Assembly: GCF_000835495.1 (NCBI RefSeq)
Contig: NW_015622544.1
Span: 19,704 to 83,703, forward strand
Length of the DNA stretch: 64,000 bases
Source of the DNA: Cladophialophora immunda
Taxonomy: Eukaryota; Ascomycota; Eurotiomycetes; Chaetothyriales; Herpotrichiellaceae
Reading direction: 5' to 3'
The notes under the pieces were generated by a model, which was given only the letters and a program-made list of their open reading frames with translations, had not been told where the DNA came from and made no database searches. This document shows, in pieces, positions 11,916-23,856 of this stretch (positions are counted from its first letter, which is position 1; every line of letters starts with the position of its first letter). The position numbers and the translations under genes were made by a program.

Positions 11916-13962
11916 ATACGCCTAAATGGCGATATTCCACACTAAAATAGGTCTTTAGTGTAGTTATAAACGTACTCCTCCTAGTTCTCTATAAATACTT
12001 CCTAAAACGTAGTCTACTTATTAAAGGTGATCATCTATACCTATAGTCTATCTAGGATCTACAACCCTTCTACTTCTTCCCCTAATAATTCGTTAAGGAG
12101 GAATAGCTACTTAATATAGGCGGCGAGGAATTAGATATACTTATATCGTAACGTACTCAACCTTAACGCCTCTTCTACTTTTTATTACTACGCTTAACGG
12201 GAAGGAGGAAGCTTATATATCTAGGTCCTAGCGGGGTAGAAGACGATAAACTAGGATTCGCGCGTAGCGGCGGTAGCGAGATAGAAGGTCTAATATTAAA
12301 GATCAAAGGTAAAACTATAAATGTGTTTATAGCTATAGGAGGAGCGTTAATTGCGGAAGCTAAGGGTAACGTTATCGAAAAACTAATCGCTCGCGTAAGT
12401 AATAGGCTTTATTAGTTAGCTTACTATAATAATTATGTCTAGGGAGAAGATAGGATAATATTTATTAGTTAACTAGGTAGGTTAACTATTAGCTTTATAA
12501 CTTCTATAATTAATAATATTTAGCTATTACACTATCTTAATAGCGCGCGTACTATTAAATTATAGATCCTATAACTATAATAGAAAATCATATACTAAAG
12601 ATAGTAGTAATACGTTAGAAGGTCACTATATATATCTAGCTTATTATGAAGATAAACCTCGTAACTAATAATGTCCGGTAGAATAATCTACCTTCTAGGA
12701 ATAGGCGTTAATAGCTACTTTAATATCTTCTTCTTTATTTCTAAATCCATCCTCACTAGTTAGAGATAGAGACTTAGATAGATTAGGTTTAGTACCGTCG
12801 TTACTCTTTAAGTTAGCCTTAGAGGGCGCCGAACCTAAATTAGGCTTCTAGTCGCCCTAGTTATTAGCTTTCTAACGATAGTCAAGGGGTATCTTAGAGA
12901 GTAAAAAGATATTATCTCGAGGTGAAGGGGTATTTCCTCTACCGTCTTCTATCGTAGGATTACGTAGATAAGGGGCGAAGATCTCTTAAAGAGATAATGC
13001 CCCTTTATTACGTATAGTAGTAGTATTAGAAGATACTATAGAAATATAATAGAGATACCTTAGATCTAAGGTATTAAGTTATTATTAAGATATAGCTAAC
13101 GTAGAATCTAAATAGTTAGAGTTTACTAATATCTTTAGAGGGGAATTCGCCCATATTATGGACGTAGGCTAGGATAGGATTACTAGGATAAGGCGAGAAG
13201 GATGGAAGATTAAGTTATTACGACCTAGAACGTTAGAGTAGATTTCTATCCCGTAGGGGAAGAAATGGAATATATATAGTGCAATATAATAGTGGAAATT
13301 AATGCATAGAAGTAGTATAGTTAGAAGGGGCTAATACGCTATTCGTTACTACTTTTAGTTTCGCGTATAAGGCTACGTAACGTTAAAACTAGACTAGTTA
13401 ACCGCTATTAAAGTGGAACGATCCTTAGGAATTTATATTAAAGGGCCTCTATTAGTATGTACGGTAGGGCGAGACTACTAATCTCAATCACTACGGCTCT
13501 ATTTCGCTTATATTAATAAAGTAGGATATCTAAGGATATTATCTAGATAGCGATATATACCGCTATAAATAGGCTTATACTACTTACGAGTAGTACCTAG
13601 GGTTGAAGGAGCTACGTCTAGTTAAGAGTTATCCTTGATATTTCGAGGATACCTCGTTAATATAGGACTTATATAGGTTTACGGTATAAGTCGTAGCTAG
13701 ATCTAATCTATTTCGACGGTTAGGGGAGGCGAACTATTAATATTAGGTACCTAAGGCGTATCCTTATTAAGAGATAGCCTTAATCTTCCTTCTATAGGAT
13801 ACCCTTCCTTACTTACCGCGATTATCTTAGTAGTCGTTATCGTTATTACTATATTCTCTAGAGACGGCTTATCTATACTAAGTAATTATCGATATCAATT
13901 AAGCTACTCTTTTATAACGTCTCTATCCTTACTCTCCCTCACTATATACTTATATCGCTAAA

Positions 13963-15480
13963 ATGCCTACTAAAGGACTATAGGCTAGATAGTAAGCTCT
14001 AAGTCCTTTATTACTTACTTATCTTAAAGAGCTAGATTCCGGATAATTTTAGGGTTACCCTAAAGAGCTTAATATATACTTAGGGCGATAGTAGACGTAG
14101 TTACGGTATAAAAGCTTAAGGGCGCCTAGTTATTAAAATATATTAGGGCCTTATACTTAAAGTAAGTACTATAGAAATTATATATTAGCTTTAAGAGATT
14201 ATACTATATTAGGTACTCAAACCGATTAGTATAATATTTAACTTTATTATCTAGATAGATATTAAGGAAAGGTTTAGTTACGGCTTAAGTAAAGTTAGTT
14301 AAATATTTCTAGACGAAGGTGAGGACTTATCGCTAGAGTTCTAAATAACGCCGGTTAGTATCATAAGGATACCGCTTCTAGATAGTAGGAAGGAGATCTC
14401 TCTATAGAGGAGGCTTTTCCTCCGCCTAGTTAGACGCGCGAAAGGCGTCCGGGTTAAGCTACTATCTAATATAAGTTATAATTACCTTTATTACTCTCCC
14501 TAGTTATTTACTCTACTTAAATAGAGTATGTACGTTCGGGAATTATAGCGAAGGATTACTAAATATTCTATAGTAGACCTCGTGATAGCGTATATTGTCT
14601 AGATCTACGAAAAAGTCTCGTACCTAGAGACAACTAACGTCCGCCTTATACTTATCCTAAAGCCCCGGGAGGAAGAGGTCCTAAAGATCTTTTCCTTATT
14701 AAGACTTTAGTAACTAGGCAATCCGTTTCCAGTCTAAGGCTTAGATCTCTACGCGATATTATTCACGAAATATATAGAGTGTATAAAGGGCTTACTAAAA
14801 GATAGAGAACTAAAACTACGCTCGCTAATGAGGCCGGAGAGTTAGTGAATTAATTAGAATAGGTAGCGGAGTGAGAGAAGACCTACGTTATTAACTTAGT
14901 AGCTAGATATCCTCTCCTACCCTAAGATATTAAATATAGATTAATCTAAAGGGAACTAATACTACTCTATAATTATGTCTCTCTAGCCCTCGTTACGCTA
15001 TAAGGTGCCTAGTTATGGAATAGAAAAGGTTATCTAGCTCTAGAACTTAAGTTTCCGGGTTAATTAAGCTTCTATAGACTTAGAGATACCTTACTTAGCT
15101 TTACGACGTTTCTTCGCCTAATTATTAGGGTTACGGTACTAGTTAGGGTTATATTAGTCTAAAAGGTATAATTCGTTCTATATCTACGTATAGTTATTAA
15201 GTAAGCTAATCTCTTCACGATTAGCTTAAAGTTAGATCGAAATTTCTAAGGGGAGGGTGTCTAGACCGGGGTCAGCCTCTAGACCTCTTAAAAGGGGCTA
15301 ATAACGTTAGTACTAGAGTTAGTCTACTAACCTACCTTAGTCATATATATTATAAAGCTATTAGCGTTTACTTACCGTATCCGCCTTCTTCTCCTTTAAA
15401 TATTCTTTAAGAGCTACTATCCGGTAATTCCTAGCTATCAGTTCTACTAGTTAATTATTTACGCGCTCTTAGTCTATAAA
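13963..15480 (+). pseudogene. Long RIP-degraded coding frame, unrecognised
   Basis: From an ATG at 13,963 a single forward frame can be read for about 500 codons. It is interrupted almost only by TAA and TAG (one TGA near 14,870), the expected product of RIP on Gln codons. The start reads MPTKGLQARQQALSPLLLTY after restoration of Gln. Later pieces include RSLRDIIHEIYRVYKGLTKR, ANEAGELVNQLEQVAEQEKT and RYPLLPQDIKYRLIQRELIL, which look like helical, globular protein. The persistence of one frame over 1.5 kb argues strongly that this was a gene. I do not recognise the family. Confidence 0.45.
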
Positions 15481-16040
15481 AGATAGCTAAGTACTGAGTT
15501 TCCTCTCCTTCTAATCCGCGTAAGTCTTACCTTACCGCTCTAGCACCGCGATTATATGCTTAACCTTCTCTTAAGGATACGCGACGCGAAGGGCGTAGTT
15601 AGGATAAGTCCGGTCTAACCCTTCCCGAAACACCTTATATAGTCGCCGTACCTAAGCGATATCTAGTGAACGATTTATATCTCGTCCCTAGCTAAGTATT
15701 AAAGTATCGATGGGGAAGCGTACGGTGACGAGACGGTATTCTTCGGCCTACTCCTAGATCGATAGGTAATCCAGGGGAAGATATATAGGAGGATAGATCT
15801 CCTTAAACGGCGAGGCCTATAAGGCTCCCGTAAGATGAGGCCGTTTCAGCGTAGATGACTCGCCTATAGGGGCCGTATACCGCTTGACTACCTAGGCTAG
15901 TATAGTAGATAGCGTCCAACGGTAGGAGGAAGGTAGTACGCTCCCTATAAGGCGATAGAGTAGGTAGTATTAATAGACTACGGCTAGAGGTAAAAAGCCT
16001 TAAGGGGAGTAAGATGTAGATAGACTTAAGGACGCCTTCC

Positions 16041-16346
16041 TATCCCCTAAGGGATAATGGGGTCCTTACCTGAAATAGGGGCATATAAAATAGGAAGATC
16101 TCTTAAGGCTTAGGTAATCCGTTAATTTTCTTCCTCTACGGAACGACCTAGATAGACGGCGTACGTTATAGTAAAGGACTAGGGGGAATTTCGTCCTCTG
16201 GGGGAAGGAACTTAGCGGCGGCGTCCCTTCTAGAGACGGGACGTTTATCTCCGGGGGGACGAAAGTCGTATACGGCTCACGAGGAACTGCCGCCCCACCG
16301 CTTGGATAACTATGGTCGTCTCCCTCACCTTTCGTCCCCTAGGGGA
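16041..16346. repeat. Two copies of a TATCCCCTAGGGGATA-type palindrome
   Basis: TATCCCCTAAGGGATA lies at 16,041-16,056 and TCCCCTAGGGGA at 16,335-16,346. The same palindrome recurs perfectly at 20,201-20,216 and 20,310-20,325. It is described further among the findings. Confidence 0.6.
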
Positions 16347-17140
16347 AGCCTTAACCTGACTCTCCCCCCCCGTTTTCCCCCCTAAGTATACGTCCGCCGC
16401 GATATGGACCGTATCGTTGTTCCCAAACCCGTCCGCCTTAGAGTTAGACGGGTTAGGCGAGGTTAGACGAGGTGCGCCCTTGATATCGTCTAGGTCGTCG
16501 TCCTCGCTCCCACTCTTTTAGGCCTCCTCTTCTTCCTCTTCCTCTGCCTCTTCCTACCCATCAAAGTCAAAGAAGGAGAGGTCGTTATGGAGCTCGTTTA
16601 GGGTTTCGACCTAAGGGTGGTCCTAACCCGTTAGTAAGAGGGCTTCTCCTACGTCGCCTATCCTTAGGAGGGTATAATAACGGCATAGAGAGGGAAGGTA
16701 TAATATTTACGTAGGTTAGAGAGGGAGAAGGAGGAAGGAAGGAAAGGGATAGTAGGGGGAGGGGGTACTAGTTAAAGATAGTATCTACTCTCTAGCTACC
16801 TTACTTAGACTACTTAATCCGCTATAGTTAATCACTTATCTAGGGGAGATTACGTAACCCCCCCATACCTAGTTAGGGAGGTAGGAAGGGATAGTTACGT
16901 TATTATTATAGTAAGAAGGGACGATTACGTCGTTATTATATAGTAGCGTATTCCTCACTAAACTCTCTACTCTCTCCCTCTCTCGCTCGCCTTAGACGGA
17001 GGGAGGTTATTTGATTAGTAGACTAGAAAGGGATACGATTATATCTTCACTAAGGTGTGACTACTAAGAGGGTAGGGTATAAGATAGGGTCTATATTTAG
17101 GGAGATAGCTCTAATAAGTACGAAACGTTTTAATTAACTA

Positions 17141-17254
17141 TATATTATTTAGTATATATTATTTAGCGTATATTATTTTAGTATAGAGTTATCTAGTATA
17201 GAGTTATCTAGTATATATTATTTAGTATATATTATTTAGTATATATTATTTAGC
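17141..17254. repeat. AT-rich minisatellite, TATATTATTTAG-type units
   Basis: About eight 12-14-bp units of TATATTATTTAG(TA), interspersed with TATAGAGTTATC variants, lie in tandem. They are followed directly by GC-rich DNA. Confidence 0.75.
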
Positions 17255-17683
17255 ATTCTATAGGACGCTTAGATAGTTACGCTATCCTCGCTAGTTAGAG
17301 CCGAGCTTAGGCCTCCCTCCCTTCGCCGGCCGGAGGGTCTTAGATAGGTACTAGGTTGGTTTCGTGAGCCCGAGGCGGCCTCGCTCGCCTATGGATAGCC
17401 TATACTATATAGGCGGCGGAGGCGGTAGGCGGACGGGGGAGGGCATCCGACTCTCTCTAGGCGCCTAGCGCTACCGGCTCGAGGACGGAGCGTACGTTAG
17501 CCGGGGGGGGGGTCGGACGGCTCACTAGTCGCGGGGTGATACGGTCTAAGCTAACCGTAGTTAAGGGAGGGGGTGGGCTGAGGGAGGGGGAGGCAGCCTA
17601 GGGGGGAGGCTATTGTAGAGGCGGCCGTGGGAGGGCCACCTTGACTAGGGCGCGTGATAACGGCACTAGGCGATCCTCCCCCC

Positions 17684-17757
17684 TCTTATTATTAAGATCG
17701 TTATTCTAGTTATTGTCGTTATCGTCGTTATTATCGTTATTATTATTATGGTTATTA
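17684..17757. repeat. Degenerate GTTATT/GTCGTT trinucleotide tract
   Basis: The tract is made of TTA, TTG and TCG triplets (GTTATTGTCGTTATCGTCG and so on). A short open frame that begins inside it (17,748-17,942) is not convincing as a gene. Confidence 0.6.
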
Positions 17758-20200
17758 GTGTACGGACCGCAGTCCTAGGGTACGGCTTCGATCTCCTAAC
17801 TAACAGCGAGATAAGGCGCCGTAAGCTAACAGTACTAGCTAAGGTGCTGACTAACTACTATCACCGCTATAGATCCTCCATCTCCCGGACTACGGGGCTA
17901 GGTCTGGGAGAAGGTGACGTAGTGCTAGATAGCCTACTATAGCACTACGGGGCGTAGTTACGTGATGAGGTCGTAGGCGGCGGCCGCCGTCTAGAGGGCG
18001 GGGTTCTAGGCGACCTCCAGGACGGCATTAAGCCGTAGGTAGAGATCCTAGGCGAGGGTTGAGGTGAAGGGCTCTAGTACGCGTATTAGCGGCTACTCAT
18101 TAAAGCGTCAGAGGGCCGGGTGCGTAAACGCCGGCCTATATACGTCGTACACTAGTAGGAGGAGGTCTCGCTATATACCGTGCTTAAACTAAGTATAGTA
18201 GGTCATTAGGGCGCTATCTAAGTAGACCTCTAGGAGTAGCGCTAGGGTAGTCTAGGTTAGCTCTATTAGGCGCTCCTAGATAAGGTGCAGGATCTAGCTC
18301 TATAGCTGGACGTAGTGCATAGGGAGGTTAGTGATATACTAACGCCCTATGGCCGGTAGGAGATCCTTCTATAGGGGCGGTTTCTCCCCTATATAGTCAG
18401 TACCCTAGTAGACCTCCTTATTAAGCCATTAGCTAATATAGGTTATTATCGCCTTTATTACCTTACTATATAACTTAGCGCCCTTAAGGACGGTCTAGAC
18501 GTTAGGGAACTAGAGGGCTAACTCGCGGAGGACGGTACGATAGACGTAGTTATAGTACGTAGTGTCTAGGTCGGGGAAGAACCCCTTAGTACGAGATTTA
18601 GCGCTACCGCCCTCACCCTTCTCCTCCTCCTCCTTATCCTCCTCCTCGCCCTTACTCTTACCGTAACTAAAGAAGAAGAGACTCTATATGTCCTACTAGT
18701 CGCGGACGGTCTTAAGCTAGGTAAGGTAGCTTTAGTTTGAGAGGGTTACCTCAGCCTAGTACTAGTTATAGAGGGTATGGAGGGTGTAGAGCGCCGTCCG
18801 GAACGTCTCGAACTAGAACTACGCTATTTAGTATTATTTAGGCGGGGGGAGGGAGGAAGGAAGGTAAAGACGTACCTCGTTAATCTAGTAACTTAATATA
18901 GTCTCCTAAGTAGAGATATTAAAGGTTACGCGCCTAATAGGGAATTAATACTAGTTATTAATTATCGCCCTCTATCGCTTATTACACTATAGGATCCTAA
19001 GGCATTAGATGGGGAACGTAACCTAGCTATTAAAGCTAAGCTTCTAGACTAGCTAGGCCTCTATCTCCTACGCGTTAGCCCTTAGATAGGGTCGCGGCCG
19101 TATTAGCGTCGCCTTAGTACTATCCTACCCTCCTCAGTTAGCGCGATATTAGGACGGGTCCTAGGTATATAGGGTACTAAGTTTGATCTAGACTTATACG
19201 TAGCTATTAGTGAGGCTAAGCCTCTTATAATTAGCCTAGAGTTAGATGGAGAGTTCGAGTAGGAGGGTGTCTAGTCACGGCCTTAGGGCGTTAGGATAGG
19301 TGGAGATACTAAGGAGGGGGGACTTTTAGTGGGCTAATTAGGTTAGGTAGGGCCAGTAGGGGGGGCCGGAGATTAGAGGAGGGCCTTAAGGGGGGAAGAG
19401 AAGGAAAAAGGATATATATACGGACTCACCCTCACATACCTCTATCGTAAATATTGTAGAGTTACTATCGCTCCTAGGGCGTATCGACCTAGTGTGTCTA
19501 TAGGTGCTCCTTTAGTGCCTTAACGCGGTAGTAGCCTACGAGTAGTTTAACGGGCTTAGGGTTGACGTACGACTAGTTAAGAAAGGACGGCTATGCCGCT
19601 AGGCTACGCTCTTCTATACTACGCTCTTCTATACTACTACCGCCCTCTCGATCCGCGTACGTCCCCCCGGGGGAGGCCATACGCTCGACTTCGCCCTTTA
19701 TATAGACTACCTAGAGGGCGTTCTCCCGCTCAGTACGGTAGAGTCCTACCGCGAAGGCCTAGTAGAGCTACCGTCGGTGCGCGGCGTTAATAGGGCGATT
19801 AGTGCCCTACCGCTAGACCGGCGTTAGGACGTTGGTTGGGAAGATAGTAGTGGTGAGCTAGTAGGGCTCTACCCGTTCTAGTAGGGATAGCTAGCTACGC
19901 GATGGCGAGGTGGGTAAGGGGGGCGTGAGTACGTTATAAGGGCGCCGTCACTTCGCGGCGGGCTCGTTAGGAGGGGCGCTACCGCTCCGCTTTATGATAA
20001 TAGTGACTTAAGTCGCGTAAGGGCCGTAGTCTGAAGGAAGCGTAGGAAGAGAGCGCCCGGAGGGCCGGGGGGGGAGGAGGGGGAGAGGGTTTTATATAGG
20101 TTAGGAGGTGGAGGGAAGGGGGGATTGAGGAGTTTGATAGTTGAGGAGGGGGGCTGTTGAAACCCGCTGGTTCCGTCTGGTCTATCTAGTCTATCTAGTC

Positions 20201-20325
20201 TATCCCCTAGGGGATAGACCCCCACTAGTCTCCCTCCTCATCTCCCGGACCGCCTCGACCTGGTCTGGGAGATGGCGACGCTATCCCCTGAGGGACAACA
20301 CTTGGACCCTATCCCCTAGGGGATA
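20201..20325. repeat. Paired perfect 16-bp palindromes
   Basis: TATCCCCTAGGGGATA is perfect at 20,201-20,216 and again at 20,310-20,325. A damaged version (TATCCCCTGAGGGAC) lies between them at about 20,282. Related copies lie 4 kb upstream. Confidence 0.7.
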
Positions 20326-20343
20326 ATACTTAGGTGGAGGACG

Positions 20344-20407
20344 GTGATGGACGGATAGATAGATGGATAGGTGGATAGGTAGATGGGTGGATGGGTAGAT
20401 AGATAGC
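20344..20407. repeat. GATA/GATG tetranucleotide microsatellite
   Basis: About 15 imperfect units of GATA, GATG and GGTG lie in tandem (GATGGATAGGTGGATAGG and so on). Confidence 0.8.
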
Positions 20408-20449
20408 GAGCGGGTTAGATTCATTACCCCCTACATAACCCTCCCCTTT

Positions 20450-20550
20450 CCTCCTCCTCCTCCTCCTCCTCCTCCTCCTCCTCCTCCTCCTCCTTCTCCT
20501 CCTCCTCCTCCTCCTAACCCTCCCCCTCCTCCTCCTCCTCCTCCTCCTCC
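20450..20550. repeat. CTC trinucleotide microsatellite, about 30 units
   Basis: A nearly pure CTC run is broken by TTCTCC and TAACCCTCCCC. On the minus strand it gives a poly-Arg open frame, which I reject as coding. Confidence 0.9.
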
Positions 20551-20589
20551 ACCCCATTTCCGCGCCCTATCCTAGCCCTAACCTGGTGG

Positions 20590-23400
20590 CCCTACGCCCT
20601 TTTTCCCCCAGAGTATTATTTGGCTATACTCTCGGCCTCTATATACGTCCGATAGTATATTACGCCCTTCTAATCCCGGACTATATGGACTCTAAGCTAA
20701 CTAACTACTTTCTCTACCTCCTACGCTACGTCTCTAGTTCGTGAGACCTCCTATACCTAATATCGGATATTATATTTAATAGTACTTATCCGGATAATAA
20801 TAGCTTTATCAATTAATATCGTCTATTATAAACGTCGTTTAATATATCTAGGTAGAGTCGCGGTAAGAAAGACTATCGCGTAGTTATAGCGATATAAGTT
20901 AACCATCCTTAAGAGCCCTTCTTAGTAACTAATATCCTATACTAGCGTATAACTCTTATCTACAAAGATCTCCTTTAGTACGCCTAGTCGTTATAAGTGA
21001 TCTAGATACTATATAAATTCACTAGCCTCTATAAGATCCACATTAACTACTACGAGACAAGCTTATTGTTCCGATTCCTTACGCTCTATAGTCAACGTAG
21101 ATTACTAGTGAATATAGTTAACGCTAAGCTCGCGTACCTACCGCACTATATCGCGAATTAACGCGGTAAACGGTACTACTACTACGGTAGTCTCACTATC
21201 CCTCTCTTTTAAGATCGCTAGTAGTATAAATAGTAGACTCTTCCTACTACCTATAGGTAGTACTATAATTAGCTACTCTAGTGCCTTTATCGCCAGAATC
21301 CGCTCTACCGCCTACCCTTACTCTATACTCTTCCACACTACAGTCGGCCTTAGTAACTCTCGTAACCTCCGTTGAATTAATGCCTCGCTCACTATTTCTT
21401 CCCGCCGCTATCGTTTTATAGGTCGAGCTTCGTCACTAGAATCAGGCCTAATGCGCGATTACTTCGTAGATCCGCTAGTGTCTAATACCGCCTTAACTAA
21501 GCCCTATAAGAACTGATACTAGATACTACTAATCTCGTAGTACTACCCTATTATCTCGGGTTATAGATGGCTAGGGAACTGGGTATCTAGTGCGTATTAT
21601 AAACGGGCTAGCTTACTACTGTATATAGCCTATAGATCCTAGATGTAGTTTAGTTTAGCCTTCTATTACGGCGCACTAGTGACCTAGTTATCTATTGAGT
21701 CGTCTACCGCCCGGTCTCTAATCTCTATCTCTACCTACCGCACGACGATACCTTTGATTTTACGCACTAATGCGATGGTAAAGTATTAATATATGGATAT
21801 ACTAAGCTCAACCCTAGTATAAGCGCTAAATAACCGCGCTAAACCTATACTTAGTGTAGCCGTATTATGAAGCCTAGAGCGAGTGTCTTTCTATAGATAT
21901 AGTATAAGCGAGTCGTCTACTTAGGTGAGACCTATCTCCTCGCGAAGATGTTATTTAAATAGAATTACTTACGCGATATACGCTACATTCCTCTAGCTCT
22001 CCTATAGCGAAAGCCACTGCGCTACCTTACGACCTAATCCGCGGATAGCTTAACTCTTATCACGATTAGTGATAAGCACTACCTACCTATTAACTACCTT
22101 AACGTTCCTACTCACCTACTATACGTTATAGTAGAGTATCTCTATAGCCTTAGGTCCTTAACCGGGCTACCTAACCTATAAATAATTATTAATAAGTTAA
22201 ATAGCTTAAAATCCCTTTACCTATTATAAGTATATCTACACTTTCGTACGATTCCACCTAGTCTTAGGAGACTACTACCTATAGATAGTACGGGTACGCT
22301 CGGCTAGAAACTCCTACCTAGGCCGGAGCTATTAATTCCGCGTATTAGTGGCGAATAAGTAGTCGGGTCCTTAATAGACGAGCAAGTCTCGAATCCATAG
22401 TAGATTAATCTACTTTACCGCCGTAGTCTACGGTTCGAAGAGTAGTTGATCTAGAAACTGAGTAGCTTTATCCATACCGGCCTAGAGAGCGTACCTAACG
22501 TCTCTTAATGCGATCGGCTGACTAAGATATTGTAACCCTAACCTATTCTAGTCCTACGTTACCTTAGCTTATCTACCGGTCTTCTCTTAATATCCCTTAC
22601 TATACGCTATCTATCGTACGATAGTACTGAACGGCGTATATATCCTATCTATGAGTTACTAGCGATATTAGTCGAAGAAATATTCTATGTTAGATATAGT
22701 GAGCTTAGTAGGATTATCTAGTAGTATCTCGAAGATATACTCTAATATCGCTACGTAACTATACTATATTAAGCTAGTTAGTATACTAGTGAATATAGAA
22801 GCCTCTACCTAGCTACTTAGCTTACGAATGCCTAATACGACGGTAAAGTATAAGAGCGGGTTAATATAGACCTAAAATACTATATTCTACTTCCATAACA
22901 TAATCTAAAACTTAAAGACCGCCTGATCTAGTACCTAGTATCGCCCCTAGTGATCCTCGTCGTTATTGTCGGCGTTAACCGCTCTACGTACTAATCGTAT
23001 ACTGCGAGCTACTTCCGCGGTGGCAATACTAATCTAGTCTAAGAGCTACCGCTGATTAGGGGTTAACGTGATGCTATACTAAGCTTAGACCTCCTTACGG
23101 GATAGTAAGCCTACGCGAAGATAGTAGATTAGATACCGCTTGATATACTTATGGTAGTCTAGCATAGACTTTTTCGAGCTCTTAACCTTAAATGGCATTA
23201 GTGGAGCTTTACTAGGGTTAATCTCATTTAGTTAGCGTAATGTCTCATACGGTACCCGAGTAAGACGTTTATAGTACTTCACGATTATTCGTTCGACACT
23301 CTTAACCGTTACCGTTAGTTACTCCTATCGCTCTTAAGTCTCGCTAGTGTAGTGTGACTAACGAGATCCACTACTGAGTCTTTTTTTAGTAGTTAGTAGT
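20590..23400 (-). pseudogene. RIP relic B of an OrsD/DUF3505-RecQ-helicase-like gene
   Basis: Minus-strand read-through gives, in order: MPFKVKSSKKSMLDYHKYIK (near 23,190); VYINPLLYFTVVLGIRKLSS (near 22,870), the LLYFxAVLGI signature of OrsD-type proteins; ALRDVRYALQAGMDKATQFL (near 22,490); SGLGRLFS-like IGLARLFSAYTRVELSISIY (near 21,800); and VLPIGSRKSLLFILLAI (near 21,250), a RecQ-type Walker A with GSGKS changed to GSRKS. This is the OrsD region joined to a RecQ-like helicase, with Gln and Trp codons converted to stops. The helicase part is lost after about 20,600. The family is abundant and often subtelomeric in filamentous ascomycetes. The copy cannot be functional. Confidence 0.7.
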
Positions 23401-23856
23401 ATATTAGTATTATAAATTAATAATGGGTTTTTACCCTTAAAGTAGGTAGCCTATCCTATCTCCTTAACCTATATCGATATCTTAGTTAGATTCTCCGGGT
23501 TATCTACTTCTTTAAGATACTTCCGTCGTTATTTATCGTCCCGTTACTTCTAGCGCGTAACTATATTAGCCTACGTAAAACTAATAGAAGACGGTATAGT
23601 AGTAGTAAAGTCGCCCTCCTCTTCTTCCTCTTCCTTATTATGAATAGTCTAGTACTTAGCAAATCAACTATGAGAATATATCTATAGCTAAACCTAAGTC
23701 TAGTTAGTCTCGCTCTCCGGATGAGACTCCTCTCGATCGTGACGTTCTTAGCGCTTACGACTCTACGTTAAGTAATTATAGCTATTATAGCTATACTTAG
23801 TAAATATAGGTAATTCGGGAATCGGAGTACTCTATACCGGTATATAGACCGTAGAG

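Larger units (their letters stand above)
16400..19000 (-). pseudogene. GC-rich RIP relic with acidic runs, unrecognised
   Basis: The minus strand holds readable blocks with few stops. Near 18,600-18,700 there is an acidic Glu/Lys run (SKGEEEDKEEEEKGEG) followed by TKGFFPDLDTTYYNYVYRTV and LRELALQFPNVQTVLKGAK. Near 16,500-16,570 there is another acidic run after LSFFDFDG. Between them are further blocks such as MTYYTQFKHGIQRDLLLLVY. The region is locally very GC-rich (17,300-17,660) yet still poor in CA and TG. It looks like an accessory gene with disordered acidic linkers. I cannot name it, and the limits are approximate. Confidence 0.3.

Noticed and set aside
17748..17942. 64-codon plus-strand frame after a trinucleotide tract
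   Set aside because: Begins inside the simple repeat and shows no conserved feature.
19992..20225. 77-codon minus-strand frame
   Set aside because: Pro-rich low-complexity translation of GC-rich repeat DNA with palindromes; no family features.
20330..20557. Poly-arginine open frame on the minus strand
   Set aside because: It is the translation of the CTC microsatellite.
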